A stretch of 15,471 nt of DNA from an uncultured Anaeroplasma sp. (GCA_934216145.1 CAKQBG010000044.1:1-15471); one strand, 5' to 3'; numbered from the stretch's first letter, positions 6,616-14,631 are shown. The notes: generated by a model from the sequence alone, not told the origin. Numbers and translations: made by a program.

Positions 6616-8283
6616 TTATTTTAAAAATTTTAGCGTTTCGTTAATTCTATTAATAACCTTTTCTTTACCTAAAATTTGAATTACATAATAAAGGTTAGGA
6701 CAAGTATTCCTACCTGCTAAAGCTAATCTTAAGAATCCTGTAACATCACCAACATGACCCTTATATGCTTCTTTATTCTTCTTCCATACCTTCACATTAT
6801 CGGCAAATCCATACTTAACAGATAGAGCCTTCATAGAATCAAACCATTCATCCTCAGTTAATTCCATATTGATATTATTCTTATAATCCTCTAATACAGA
6901 AATAATATCTTCCTTATTAATTGCAGGATTCCATTCTAATTTAGTCTTATCAATTAATGCATAAACATCATCATAGAAGAAAGAGATAATAGGGAAAATA
7001 TCAGAATATTTTGCATAATCCTTTCTAGGCTTTTCCTTTTCACGTTCAATATTTAAAATTGAAACAAAAAAATCCTCATTAGAAATAATTCTATTATAGA
7101 AATCAGGATTATAAGTCTTAGCCCATTCCTTAACCTCTTGACATAATTCAGTAGCCTTTTTATAAGCTATTCTTTCTTTAGATATATTTTGTACCTTTTG
7201 AATATCAAATAAAGCTCCATCAAGGCTCATCTTATCAAATGATAATTTAAAATCATAAAAATCCTTATCTAGATTATCATTTCTCCAAGCTTCATAATTT
7301 GAGTTAGCAATAGTTAATAAATATTCAATAAATCCATATTTAGGATAGCCTTCCTCAAGGAAATAGCTAACTGCAGCTTCTAAATCCTTTCTCTTAGATA
7401 GCTTTCTTCTATTACCATTTTCAACCTTCATTATTACTGGTAAATGAGCATATTTTGGTCTTTTAAAGCCTAAAGTATCAAATAACTCAAGATGAATTGG
7501 TAAGCTTGATAACCATTCCTCACCACGTGTGATATGAGTTGTACGCATGAAATGATCATCACATAAATGGGCAAAATGATATGTAGGTAATCCATCACTC
7601 TTTAAAATAACAATATCCTGATCATTTTCAGTTAATTCAAGATCTCCCTTTATTTCATCATGAAAGAATATTTTATTATTATGATCACCCATAGATTTGA
7701 ATCTAATAATATATGGATCACCATTTTCAATCTTCTTTATAGCTTCATCAACAGGGAAATCTCTATATTTAGCATATTTACCATAATAGCCTGGAATTTC
7801 CTTATTAGCCTCTTGTTCCTTACGTAGTTCATTTAATTCCTCAGGTGTACAAAAGCATGGATATGCTCTACCAATTGAAATTAAATGCTTTATAACAGTA
7901 TTATAAATTAAAGAACGATTAGATTGCTTATAAGGTCCATAGTTTCCTATTTCCTTTGAATCAGATAAATAACCTTCATCAGGAATAACATCAAATACCT
8001 TTAATTGTTCAATTAATGATTCACCAGAGCCCTGTACCTCTCTTTTAGTGTCAGTATCCTCTAGTCTAATATAAAATACACCACCACTTTGCTTTGCAAA
8101 TCTAGCAGAAACTAAAGAAGTAAAAAGACTTCCTGTATGTAAAAAGCCAGTAGGTGATGGAGCAAATCTAGTTACCATAGCTCCATCAGGTAAATTTCTT
8201 TCAGGATATTTCTTCTCTAAATCCTCTATTGTTAAATCTATATCTTTAAATATTAAATTTGCTAAATCTTGATAATTAGCCAC
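6616..8283 (-). CDS. gltX: Glutamate--tRNA ligase
   Basis: Class I aminoacyl-tRNA synthetase that attaches glutamate to tRNA-Glu in the cytosol. In bacteria lacking GlnRS it may also charge tRNA-Gln, with later amidation; the window cannot tell. The 555-residue protein has the HIGH-type motif PSPTGFLHTG at 42-51 and the KMSKS-type loop KLSKR at 294-298, with the family stretch GLPTYHFAHLCDDHFMRTTHITRGEEW between them and the anticodon-binding domain after about 330. A 35-residue N-terminal extension precedes the catalytic domain, and the total is longer than the usual 470-490. The start is GTG with GAGG seven bases upstream. There is only a 20-base leader, so no T-box. tRNA-Glu(CUC) follows directly. 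Confidence 0.95.
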   Translation of the reverse strand: MANYQDLANLIFKDIDLTIEDLEKKYPERNLPDGAMVTRFAPSPTGFLHTGSLFTSLVSARFAKQSGGVFYIRLEDTDTKREVQGSGESLIEQLKVFDVIPDEGYLSDSKEIGNYGPYKQSNRSLIYNTVIKHLISIGRAYPCFCTPEELNELRKEQEANKEIPGYYGKYAKYRDFPVDEAIKKIENGDPYIIRFKSMGDHNNKIFFHDEIKGDLELTENDQDIVILKSDGLPTYHFAHLCDDHFMRTTHITRGEEWLSSLPIHLELFDTLGFKRPKYAHLPVIMKVENGNRRKLSKRKDLEAAVSYFLEEGYPKYGFIEYLLTIANSNYEAWRNDNLDKDFYDFKLSFDKMSLDGALFDIQKVQNISKERIAYKKATELCQEVKEWAKTYNPDFYNRIISNEDFFVSILNIEREKEKPRKDYAKYSDIFPIISFFYDDVYALIDKTKLEWNPAINKEDIISVLEDYKNNINMELTEDEWFDSMKALSVKYGFADNVKVWKKNKEAYKGHVGDVTGFLRLALAGRNTCPNLYYVIQILGKEKVINRINETLKFLK

Positions 8284-8310
8284 AATAACACCTCTTTCAA
8301 ATACTATTTA

Positions 8311-8338
8311 ATTATATCAAAGAATAATATTTTTTCAA
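8311..8338 (-). promoter_or_regulatory. Promoter of gltX
   Basis: TTGAAA (8333-8338), 16-bp spacer and consensus TATAAT (8311-8316) on the minus strand, directly after the terminator of the protease gene. Confidence 0.75.
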
Positions 8339-8339
8339 G

Positions 8340-8364
8340 AAAAAAAGAGGTCCTAAGACCTCTT
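8340..8364 (-). terminator. Terminator of the HtrA-like gene
   Basis: Perfect 8-bp stem AAGAGGTC / GACCTCTT with a four-base loop, followed by seven T on the minus strand, starting four bases after the protease stop codon. Confidence 0.92.
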
Positions 8365-8368
8365 ACCA

Positions 8369-9592
8369 CTAAATTGAATAAATATATTGAATAACTGGCA
8401 CTTTTACTTCAATTTCAGAACTATTTCTAATTAATTTAAATACTATTGTATCTCCAATCTCTAGATCAGCTCCATATAAGAAATTATATAAATCAGTTGA
8501 TGAAGAGAATGTAGTAATATTAATACTTGTTTTAGAAGAATCCTTATAATCGATAGCTATAGAAGAGATTATATCTTGGTATTTTAATTCACTAGAGCCG
8601 GTTCCTGTAATATTTGTAGATACATCACTTATATAGAAAACTCTTTTTGATTGGAAGCCTGAATGATAGTAGCCCTCAGATATTTCAAAGCCAAAGGAAA
8701 TATCTCCTTCTACATAGCCTGTAGTCCAAGTTTTATTATCAATATCATATCTAGCTGTACTTAAAAGATTTTCAATTGAATATTTAACTTGATTAATTGG
8801 TATAGCAAAGCCTAAGCCTTCAATTCCTGAAGATGAATATTTAGCATTTACAATTCCTATTAATGCCCCCTTAGTATTAAATAAGGCTCCACCTGAATTT
8901 CCTGAATTAATCGCTACATCAGTTTGAATTAATGTTCTATAGTTATAGTTATCTATTTGTACCTTACGATTAATATAAGAAATAATACCTGTAGATACAC
9001 TTCCTGGTAAAGAGCCTAATGGGTTACCAATACATACAACACCACTTCCAAGCTTTAGTTTATCAGAATCATCATAGAATGGTGCATATGTTAATCCTTC
9101 AGTTTCTTCAATTGACATAACAGCAATATCTAAATCCTCATATCCACCGATTAGCTTTGCATCATAATTACTTCCATCCGCTAATGTTACAGAAAATAAA
9201 GATGCATCATCAATAACATGGAAGCATGTAACAACATAGCTTAATCCAAGTGATGCATCAGAAGCAAATAACACACCGCTTCCTGCACTAATTGCTGTAG
9301 TTGATGTAGCTGTAATAGCAACTACTGAATCATAAACTGCTTCAACTGTATCTGTAATATCAGTATCCGGAGATGCTAAAGTATTATCAATAATAGTGTA
9401 ATCAGGGCTAGTTTTTGTGCCTGATTCATTATTATAATCTCCTATATTTGTAGTACCTGTTGCAGATGTTTGATTAGCTAAATTAGAAAATGATGAAGAA
9501 GTTTTTTCAATTATATTTAAGCCCTCATTATTGCAGCTTGTAAGCGCTAGAGTCATTACTGCTAAGCCTACTGGCAACATCATTTTATTCAT
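8369..9592 (-). CDS. HtrA/DegP-like serine protease, probable lipoprotein
   Basis: Surface-anchored trypsin-like protease for envelope protein quality control. The 407-residue protein begins with a lipoprotein signal (hydrophobic helix, lipobox LTSC, C20), then a Ser/Thr/Asn-rich linker to about residue 80. The protease domain spans about 83-280 with the triad H125 (VVTCFHVI), D155 (EDLDIAV) and S233 (INSGNSGGALF). The C-terminal part (about 290-407) looks like a diverged PDZ domain: LKYQDIISSI and LEIGDTIVFKLIRNSSEIEVKVPV fit the second half, but the region before them is long and unusual. Family members usually have a transmembrane anchor instead of a lipobox in Bacillota. Start ATG has AAAGGAA about 11 bases upstream. 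It is monocistronic, with its own terminator. Confidence 0.9.
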   Translation of the reverse strand: MNKMMLPVGLAVMTLALTSCNNEGLNIIEKTSSSFSNLANQTSATGTTNIGDYNNESGTKTSPDYTIIDNTLASPDTDITDTVEAVYDSVVAITATSTTAISAGSGVLFASDASLGLSYVVTCFHVIDDASLFSVTLADGSNYDAKLIGGYEDLDIAVMSIEETEGLTYAPFYDDSDKLKLGSGVVCIGNPLGSLPGSVSTGIISYINRKVQIDNYNYRTLIQTDVAINSGNSGGALFNTKGALIGIVNAKYSSSGIEGLGFAIPINQVKYSIENLLSTARYDIDNKTWTTGYVEGDISFGFEISEGYYHSGFQSKRVFYISDVSTNITGTGSSELKYQDIISSIAIDYKDSSKTSINITTFSSSTDLYNFLYGADLEIGDTIVFKLIRNSSEIEVKVPVIQYIYSI

Positions 9593-9625
9593 ATATTAAC
9601 ACATTCCTTTCAATTTACAATTTAA

Positions 9626-9631
9626 ATTATA
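9626..9631 (-). promoter_or_regulatory. -10 box of the HtrA-like gene
   Basis: Consensus TATAAT on the minus strand, 33 bp before the start codon. No recognisable -35 box, so it may be weak or activator-dependent. Confidence 0.45.
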
Positions 9632-9696
9632 GTATTTAATTGTGTGATAAATTTGGGAATATCGTAAAAAAAGTATGAAACAAGCCGAATAAAATT

Positions 9697-9734
9697 TAAA
9701 AGGCATGACTCCAAATTAATTTGAAAATCATGCC
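9697..9734 (-). terminator. Terminator of the perR-rbr operon
   Basis: Stem GGCATGA / TCATGCC (9702-9708 with 9728-9734) around a large AT-rich loop that contains the palindrome CAAATTAATTTG, followed on the minus strand by TTTTAAATTTT. It lies about 90 bp beyond the rubrerythrin stop codon. The broken T-run makes it less certain. Confidence 0.55.
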
Positions 9735-9825
9735 AATCCTAAACTATTACTTTAGTTATTTAATTTTTTAAACTTAAAACTATTTACTGAAAAATTCAAG
9801 CTTTTAATCTAATAAATTTATATTA

Positions 9826-10371
9826 TTACTTAAAATATCTATTTAATAGGCCTTCGAATGCTCTACCATGTCTAGCTTCATCCTTACCCATTTCATGAAC
9901 TGTATCATGAATAGCATCAAGATTAGCCTTCTTAGCACGAGTAGCTAAATCCATCTTACCTGCTGTAGCGCCATTTTCAGCTGCTACACGAAGCTCAAGA
10001 TTCTTCTTTGTAGATGGAGTTACACCCTCACCTAATAGCTCAGCAAACTTAGCTGCATGCTCAGCCTCTTCCCAAGCTGCCTTTTCATAGTACATACCAA
10101 CCTCAGGGTATCCCTCTCTATAAGCAACTCTAGCCATTGCTAAATACATACCAACCTCACTGCATTCACCATTGAAGTTAGCTCTTAAATCCTCTTTAAT
10201 ATCCTCAGGTGCATCAGCTGCAATTCCTACAACATGCTCACAAGCCCAAGTCATTTCAGTCATTTCCTCAAACTTACTTGCAGGTGCCTTACATTGAGGG
10301 CACTTGTAATCCTCTGGTAAAGAGTCTCCTTCGTAAACATAACCACAAATCTTACATACATACTTCTTCAT
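9826..10371 (-). CDS. rbr: Reverse rubrerythrin (NADH peroxidase-type)
   Basis: Cytosolic non-heme di-iron peroxidase that reduces hydrogen peroxide in anaerobes. The 181-residue protein has the rubredoxin domain first: Cys6-x2-Cys9 (VCKICGY) and Cys24-x2-Cys27 (CPQCKAP) bind one iron. The ferritin-like four-helix domain follows at about 60-180, with candidate di-iron ligands E69 in [10 protein letters not shown]102/H105 in [10 protein letters not shown]132 in AENGA and E165/H168 in DEARHGRAF. Rubredoxin at the N-terminus marks the reverse type, known from clostridia as a PerR-controlled peroxidase. Codon use is richer in G and C than that of its neighbours, which fits high expression. AAAAGGGGA is a strong ribosome site. 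It begins 16 bases after perR, so the two share the peroxide-responsive promoter. Confidence 0.93.
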   Translation of the reverse strand: MKKYVCKICGYVYEGDSLPEDYKCPQCKAPASKFEEMTEMTWACEHVVGIAADAPEDIKEDLRANFNGECSEVGMYLAMARVAYREGYPEVGMYYEKAAWEEAEHAAKFAELLGEGVTPSTKKNLELRVAAENGATAGKMDLATRAKKANLDAIHDTVHEMGKDEARHGRAFEGLLNRYFK

Positions 10372-10387
10372 TGTTATTTTCCCCTTT

Positions 10388-10771
10388 TCAATTATTTTTT
10401 TTCAAACATTCATGACATACTCCAAAGAACACAATATCACAATCTGTAACAAGCTCATTAGATACCTTATTTAGTTTAGTAACATCATAAGGTAATGCAT
10501 CAACTGGAATATCATATATATTATGACATTCCTTACATTGATAATGATAATGCTTATTCTTTACAGTTTCATAAACATCTGTTTGACCTAATTTTATTTT
10601 TTTTATGATATTATCCTCAAGCATAATTGAGATATTTCTATAAATAGACGCTAAGGAAATATCATCACGCTTACTCATAATATCCTGAATTAAATCTTCA
10701 GAGGTAATATGCCCCTTTTCTTTAATTGTATCATAGACAATTTGTCTTTGATTTGTATTTCTTCTTATCAT
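10388..10771 (-). CDS. perR: Fur-family peroxide regulator, PerR-like
   Basis: Metal-dependent repressor of 127 residues with an N-terminal winged helix (about 5-68; recognition part [13 protein letters not shown]) and a C-terminal dimer domain. The structural zinc site is C79-x2-C82 and C119-x2-C122. The regulatory site by alignment with B. subtilis PerR has H21 (H37), H74 (H91), H76 (H93) and D87 (D104). Asp at the last position is typical of PerR, while Fur has Glu. The fifth ligand position, D85 in PerR, is Glu (E68) here. The gene stands directly before the peroxidase rbr and behind a palindromic operator, which supports PerR over Fur or Zur. GAGG lies five bases ahead of the ATG. Self-repression through the operator is likely. 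Confidence 0.85.
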   Translation of the reverse strand: MIRRNTNQRQIVYDTIKEKGHITSEDLIQDIMSKRDDISLASIYRNISIMLEDNIIKKIKLGQTDVYETVKNKHYHYQCKECHNIYDIPVDALPYDVTKLNKVSNELVTDCDIVFFGVCHECLKKNN

Positions 10772-10783
10772 ATGTACCTCTTA

Positions 10784-10800
10784 TTAAGAATAATTCTTAA
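10784..10800. promoter_or_regulatory. Per/Fur-box operator of perR-rbr
   Basis: Perfect inverted repeat TTAAGAAT-A-ATTCTTAA. The inner 15 bp has the 7-1-7 layout of the PerR box (TTATAATNATTATAA). It lies from about +4 of the promoter to 13 bp before the start codon, a place where a bound repressor would block initiation. Confidence 0.78.
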
Positions 10801-10804
10801 TTAT

Positions 10805-10832
10805 ATTATAACAATTTTTTTTGAAGTGTCAA
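10805..10832 (-). promoter_or_regulatory. Consensus promoter of perR-rbr
   Basis: TTGACA (10827-10832) and TATAAT (10805-10810) on the minus strand, both perfect, with a 16-bp spacer containing eight A. The palindromic operator begins four bases downstream of the -10 box. This is the best promoter in the window and starts only nine bases past the helicase stop codon. Confidence 0.85.
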
Positions 10833-10840
10833 TAATTATT

Positions 10841-13800
10841 TTACTCTAAAAGCTCTAAAATGTCATTTTTAGTAAGCTTTACCTTATTTTCATCAGATGA
10901 AACAATACTATCAGCCAAATCCTTCTTTAGATTTTGTAATGTTAATACCTTTTCCTCAATTGTATCTTTACAAATAAGCTTAACAACATTAACATTCTTA
11001 GTTTGACCAATACGATATGCTCTATCTGTAGCCTGACTTTCAGCACTACTATTCCACCATGGATCTAGATGGATTACCATATCAGCACCAACTAAATTTA
11101 ATCCTGTACCTCCAGCCTTCAATGATATTAGGAACACCTTATTTTCAGTATTATTATTAAATTCCTCTACCATCTCAAGTCTAACCTTAGCTTTAGTTGA
11201 ACCATCAAGAATGAAATGCTTTATACCCATTTGCTCAAGCTCTCTTGAAATAATAGGGAATGATTGAGAGAATTGAGAGAATACAAGAATTCTATGACCA
11301 GCATCAATTGATGATTTAATTAATTCTAAAGCCATGTCAATCTTAGTATTATCAAAATGTTCTTGATAGATTAATTCAGGAGTAATACAAATTTGACGTA
11401 ATCTTGTTAATAAAGCTAGAATATTATTACCACCAGCCTTAATATCCTCCTTTAATTGCTCTACATAAGCCTCATATACTTCTCTTTGCTTTGATTCCAT
11501 CTTACAATAGTAGTAATCCTCAATCTTATCTGGTAAATCAGATAATACATCCTTTTTAGTTCTTCTTAAAATAAATGGAGATACTCTCTTTTGTAAAACA
11601 TCTAAGGCTTCCTTATCATCATGAATGATTAATGATTCATATCTCGATTTAAAATGAGAATAATTAGATAAATAACCTGGCATTAGGAAATCAAAAATAC
11701 TCCATAAATCAGCAAGTCCATTTTCAATAGGTGTACCAGTTAATGCAAAATTGATCTCAGATTGAATACTCTTTATAGCTTCACTCTTTTGGGCAAATTG
11801 ATTTTTAATAAATTGAGCCTCATCAGCTATAACAAATCTAAATTTAATTTTATATAGATTAGCATCTCTTCTTAATGAATCATATGATGTAATACATAAT
11901 GATTTTGCATTAGGATTAATATTAGAAATAATATTTTCTCTTTCCTCGATACTACCTAAAATTAAATGTATTGGACAATTTAAATTCCATTTATGACATT
12001 CATTTTCCCAGTTATAAACTAATGACATTGGACAAACAATTAAGCTTGGTGCTTGTTTAGAATCAGAGTCAACAAAGCTTATAATTTCAAGTGTTTTACC
12101 AAGGCCCATATCATCAGCTAAGATACCACCAAAATCATAACTAGATAGTGTTTTTAACCATTTAAAGCCTTCTAGCTGATATGATCTAAGTAAAGTCTTA
12201 AATTGTTCGTTAGGCTCATATTTACTCTTCTTAAAGTTTTGAATAGTTTGAATCATCTTGATAACTTCATTATCCATACTTAAATTAGAATCAGTTCCAT
12301 TAATTAGCTTTAATAAATAATTTAAAGGCTTTTGAACAGGCTTATTAATATCCTTAATAGAAATATTAAAATCCTCAAGGAAATCATCTATTTTCTTTAT
12401 TTCATCATTATCAAGTTCTAGAATAGAATTATCCTTAAGCTTAACAAACTTCTTCTTTTGATGATATGCCAATAACATTGCTTGAATATCCTCAATAGTT
12501 AAATCTGAATTTTCAAATTTAAAATCAAGTAATCCAACATTATAAGAAATACTAATATTTGTTTTAGTAGTTTTCTTAGGCTTAATACTTTTTATAGATT
12601 CATCAAAGAATACTTCACCGAATGCTTTAATTGGAGATAAATCAGATGTTAAAAAACAATATTGTGTATCTAATGTATCAATAACATAAGCTTTGTTTTT
12701 TGATTTAACAAAGAAGAATCCTTCTATTATTTTGAAGTATCCATCTAATAATTGTTTTAAATAAGGACTGTTTTTATCTATTTCCTTACATGAAATTTTA
12801 GGTACTAGAACAATTTGATTATCAGAATATGAGAAATATGAATTAATTTTAATATTAGGTATAGGATATTTCTCATAGAAACTTGTATCTACCTGAACTA
12901 AATTCTTTATAATTGGTAATACATTAGTTATAAAGCTTCTACTATCCATCTCAATTAATAAATTACCATTAACCTGATATAGGAATTCATAAATTTTGCT
13001 TTCCATAATTGAAGCATATGTATAAACATAAATATTCTCTTCATCAATAAAATAGAAATGATTTACACCACTAACAAATAATGAAGAACCATTTGGAGTG
13101 ATAATTGATAATGATTTATCTGTTAATACTATTTCAGCATCATTATTTTCTACAATATTTCTTATAGTAGCTTTAGGTTCATTTTTTCCTTTAAAGGCAA
13201 TATATGAGCCTTGATATAGCTCTAATATCTTTAACAGATGGGATTTTCTTATAGTAACACTCTTTGAGGTATCTTCTCTAACGATGTTTCTAATAAAGCT
13301 ATAGAATTCCTTACTTATATTATCGAAGCATTCATAAGAATGAGTAAAGCTTAGCTTTTGTCCATATGAATATTCAATGTTGTTTTCTGTCATTTGAATA
13401 AATTCTAATATATCCTTAATTACATAATCCTTATCATAGCCAATCTTTAATGATAAATTATAAGCACCATTTTCATATTCAATACATGGAATTAAGTGAA
13501 TTAATCCTGCATAAGGATTAACTGATTTAAGACCTACAGATAGACTATTTAAAACATTCTTATGCCATGTATAAAGCTTTTTATCAAGGTATCTTTGATA
13601 TTCCTGATCATATACTGTTTTATCAATTGCGCAAATTCCTATACAATATAGCGCAACAATATGGATACATTCCTTTGTTTTATAGAATTGTAAGCATCCA
13701 CAATCAGAATATAAAATGTCAAAATCCAATCCAATTTCAATTATTGTTTTAGTAACATTAAATTTATTTAAAAAGATTTGTGTTGGAGAGATAATATATT

Positions 13801-13915
13801 TATCATCTTCCTTTTGTATATTTACATACACTGAGGGATTATCTATAGTTTTACCTAAAAAATCCATAAGTAATGTATTTGAATCATATTTGAATAAAAA
13901 GTCACTTAATTTCAT
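10841..13915 (-). CDS. SNF2-family DEAD/DEAH-like helicase with SWIM motif
   Basis: Large ATP-driven DNA or nucleoprotein translocase of the bacterial SNF2/RapA-like type, 1024 residues. Near the N-terminus C72-x-C74 and C83-x-H85 (CGCLQFYKTKECIH) form a SWIM-type zinc motif. About 100-540 is a poorly conserved middle region of the kind found in such proteins. The ATPase core has Walker A ADDMGLGKT near 595-603, IADEAQ near 696, LTGTPIENGLADLW near 725 and RRTKKDV near 790. The second lobe has VFSQFSQSF, SLKAGGTGLNL, HLDPWWN and the motif VI stretch QATDRAYRIGQT near 965. All helicase motifs look intact. GAGAGG precedes the ATG. Role is uncertain: RapA-like RNA polymerase recycling and repair have been proposed for relatives. 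It has no defence-system partners here. Confidence 0.92.
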   Translation of the reverse strand: MKLSDFLFKYDSNTLLMDFLGKTIDNPSVYVNIQKEDDKYIISPTQIFLNKFNVTKTIIEIGLDFDILYSDCGCLQFYKTKECIHIVALYCIGICAIDKTVYDQEYQRYLDKKLYTWHKNVLNSLSVGLKSVNPYAGLIHLIPCIEYENGAYNLSLKIGYDKDYVIKDILEFIQMTENNIEYSYGQKLSFTHSYECFDNISKEFYSFIRNIVREDTSKSVTIRKSHLLKILELYQGSYIAFKGKNEPKATIRNIVENNDAEIVLTDKSLSIITPNGSSLFVSGVNHFYFIDEENIYVYTYASIMESKIYEFLYQVNGNLLIEMDSRSFITNVLPIIKNLVQVDTSFYEKYPIPNIKINSYFSYSDNQIVLVPKISCKEIDKNSPYLKQLLDGYFKIIEGFFFVKSKNKAYVIDTLDTQYCFLTSDLSPIKAFGEVFFDESIKSIKPKKTTKTNISISYNVGLLDFKFENSDLTIEDIQAMLLAYHQKKKFVKLKDNSILELDNDEIKKIDDFLEDFNISIKDINKPVQKPLNYLLKLINGTDSNLSMDNEVIKMIQTIQNFKKSKYEPNEQFKTLLRSYQLEGFKWLKTLSSYDFGGILADDMGLGKTLEIISFVDSDSKQAPSLIVCPMSLVYNWENECHKWNLNCPIHLILGSIEERENIISNINPNAKSLCITSYDSLRRDANLYKIKFRFVIADEAQFIKNQFAQKSEAIKSIQSEINFALTGTPIENGLADLWSIFDFLMPGYLSNYSHFKSRYESLIIHDDKEALDVLQKRVSPFILRRTKKDVLSDLPDKIEDYYYCKMESKQREVYEAYVEQLKEDIKAGGNNILALLTRLRQICITPELIYQEHFDNTKIDMALELIKSSIDAGHRILVFSQFSQSFPIISRELEQMGIKHFILDGSTKAKVRLEMVEEFNNNTENKVFLISLKAGGTGLNLVGADMVIHLDPWWNSSAESQATDRAYRIGQTKNVNVVKLICKDTIEEKVLTLQNLKKDLADSIVSSDENKVKLTKNDILELLE

Positions 13916-13941
13916 ATTACACCTCTCATTACATCTTTATA

Positions 13942-13950
13942 ATTTTACCA
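13942..13950 (-). promoter_or_regulatory. Probable extended -10 promoter of the SNF2 gene
   Basis: The minus strand reads TGGTAAAAT (hexamer 13942-13947), 26 bp before the ATG, with a TTTAAA 17 bp upstream. Moderate match. Confidence 0.45.
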
Positions 13951-14056
13951 TACTTTTATTAATTTTAAAGAGTGAATTAGATAATTTACTAAAATATATC
14001 GAAATATTTAGAATAAGAAATAAATTTTTAGAAATAATATAAATGAGGTAAAAAAA

Positions 14057-14188
14057 ATGAATGAAATTAATAGAAATAATAGTAATGATGATTTAACAAA
14101 TCGTTCAATGAATAATCAAATTGGAAGTAAAATGAATTTTAAAATAAATAATAAAAGAGTAAAGAAATCAAATAAAAAAGAAAAATAA
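14057..14188 (+). CDS. Possible 43-residue basic peptide
   Basis: A short open frame starting MNEINRNNSNDDLTNRSM and ending in a Lys-rich tail (KRVKKSNKKEK). GAGGT stands seven bases ahead of the ATG, the same ribosome site as for the next gene, which is the main reason to list it. It is strongly charged, rich in Asn and Lys, without a membrane segment or known motif, so it would be a soluble basic peptide, perhaps nucleic-acid binding. Because AT-rich DNA gives Asn/Lys-rich frames by chance, it could be spurious. It ends 60 bp before the DtxR-family gene and has no clear promoter. Confidence 0.4.
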   Translation: MNEINRNNSNDDLTNRSMNNQIGSKMNFKINNKRVKKSNKKEK

Positions 14189-14196
14189 TATTTAAT

Positions 14197-14219
14197 TATT
14201 TTTAAAAATAGATTATAAT
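14197..14219 (+). promoter_or_regulatory. Promoter and AT palindrome of the DtxR-family gene
   Basis: Consensus TATAAT at 14214-14219, 30 bp before the ATG, with a poor -35. The spacer contains a perfect 14-bp palindrome, TATTTTTAAAAATA (14197-14210), placed where an operator would block RNA polymerase. AT-only palindromes also arise by chance. Confidence 0.45.
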
Positions 14220-14248
14220 AAAGACATATACATATTGAGGTGAAAATT

Positions 14249-14623
14249 ATGTCTTTATTAGAATCAGGAGAAAATTATTTAGAAACTATTTTAATGCTAT
14301 TAAAAACTCAAAGTGATGTTCACGCAATTGATATAGCTACACATTTAGGCTTTTCTAAACCGTCTGTATCAATAGCTTTAAAGAAATTATCAAATGATGA
14401 ATATATCACAATTGATAATTCAAGTCACATCCATTTAACTGAGAAAGGTGAAAAAATAGCTACAAAAATCTATGAAAGACATGTTTTATTAACAAATGCC
14501 TTTAAGGCATTAGGAGTTGATCCTGCTATAGCTGAGGAGGATGCCTGTAAGATAGAGCATGATTTATCAGATGAAACGTTTAATGCTATAAAAAAGCATT
14601 ATAATAAATTAAGTAATGAATAA
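14249..14623 (+). CDS. DtxR/MntR-family metal-dependent repressor
   Basis: Cytosolic repressor of metal uptake genes, 124 residues from the chosen start. The winged helix (about 8-65) has the recognition helix KPSVSIALKKL, and the dimer domain follows at 70-124; the SH3-like third domain of DtxR is absent, as in MntR. Metal positions by alignment are N9, E12, H78, C100, E103 and H104. The stretch DACKIEHDLS carries the Cys-x2-Glu-His of iron-type DtxR, not the Glu-x2-Glu-His of MntR, so iron is at least as likely as manganese. A GTG nine bases upstream overlaps the GAGGTG ribosome site, so the ATG at 14249 is the start. It is the only well-supported protein gene on the plus strand; no target gene is next to it. 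Confidence 0.85.
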   Translation: MSLLESGENYLETILMLLKTQSDVHAIDIATHLGFSKPSVSIALKKLSNDEYITIDNSSHIHLTEKGEKIATKIYERHVLLTNAFKALGVDPAIAEEDACKIEHDLSDETFNAIKKHYNKLSNE

Positions 14624-14631
14624 ATAATTTT

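Noticed and set aside
6464..6679. 71-residue plus-strand frame
   Set aside because: It reads the tRNA-Glu gene in antisense and the end of gltX; no ribosome site.
8284..8310. T-box riboswitch ahead of gltX
   Set aside because: The leader from the predicted start to the GTG is only about 20 bases, too short for a T-box, and no specifier or antiterminator is present.
13716..14042. 108-residue plus-strand frame overlapping the start of the SNF2 gene
   Set aside because: Opposite to a well-supported gene and its promoter, with Ile/Leu/Ser-rich shadow composition and no ribosome site.
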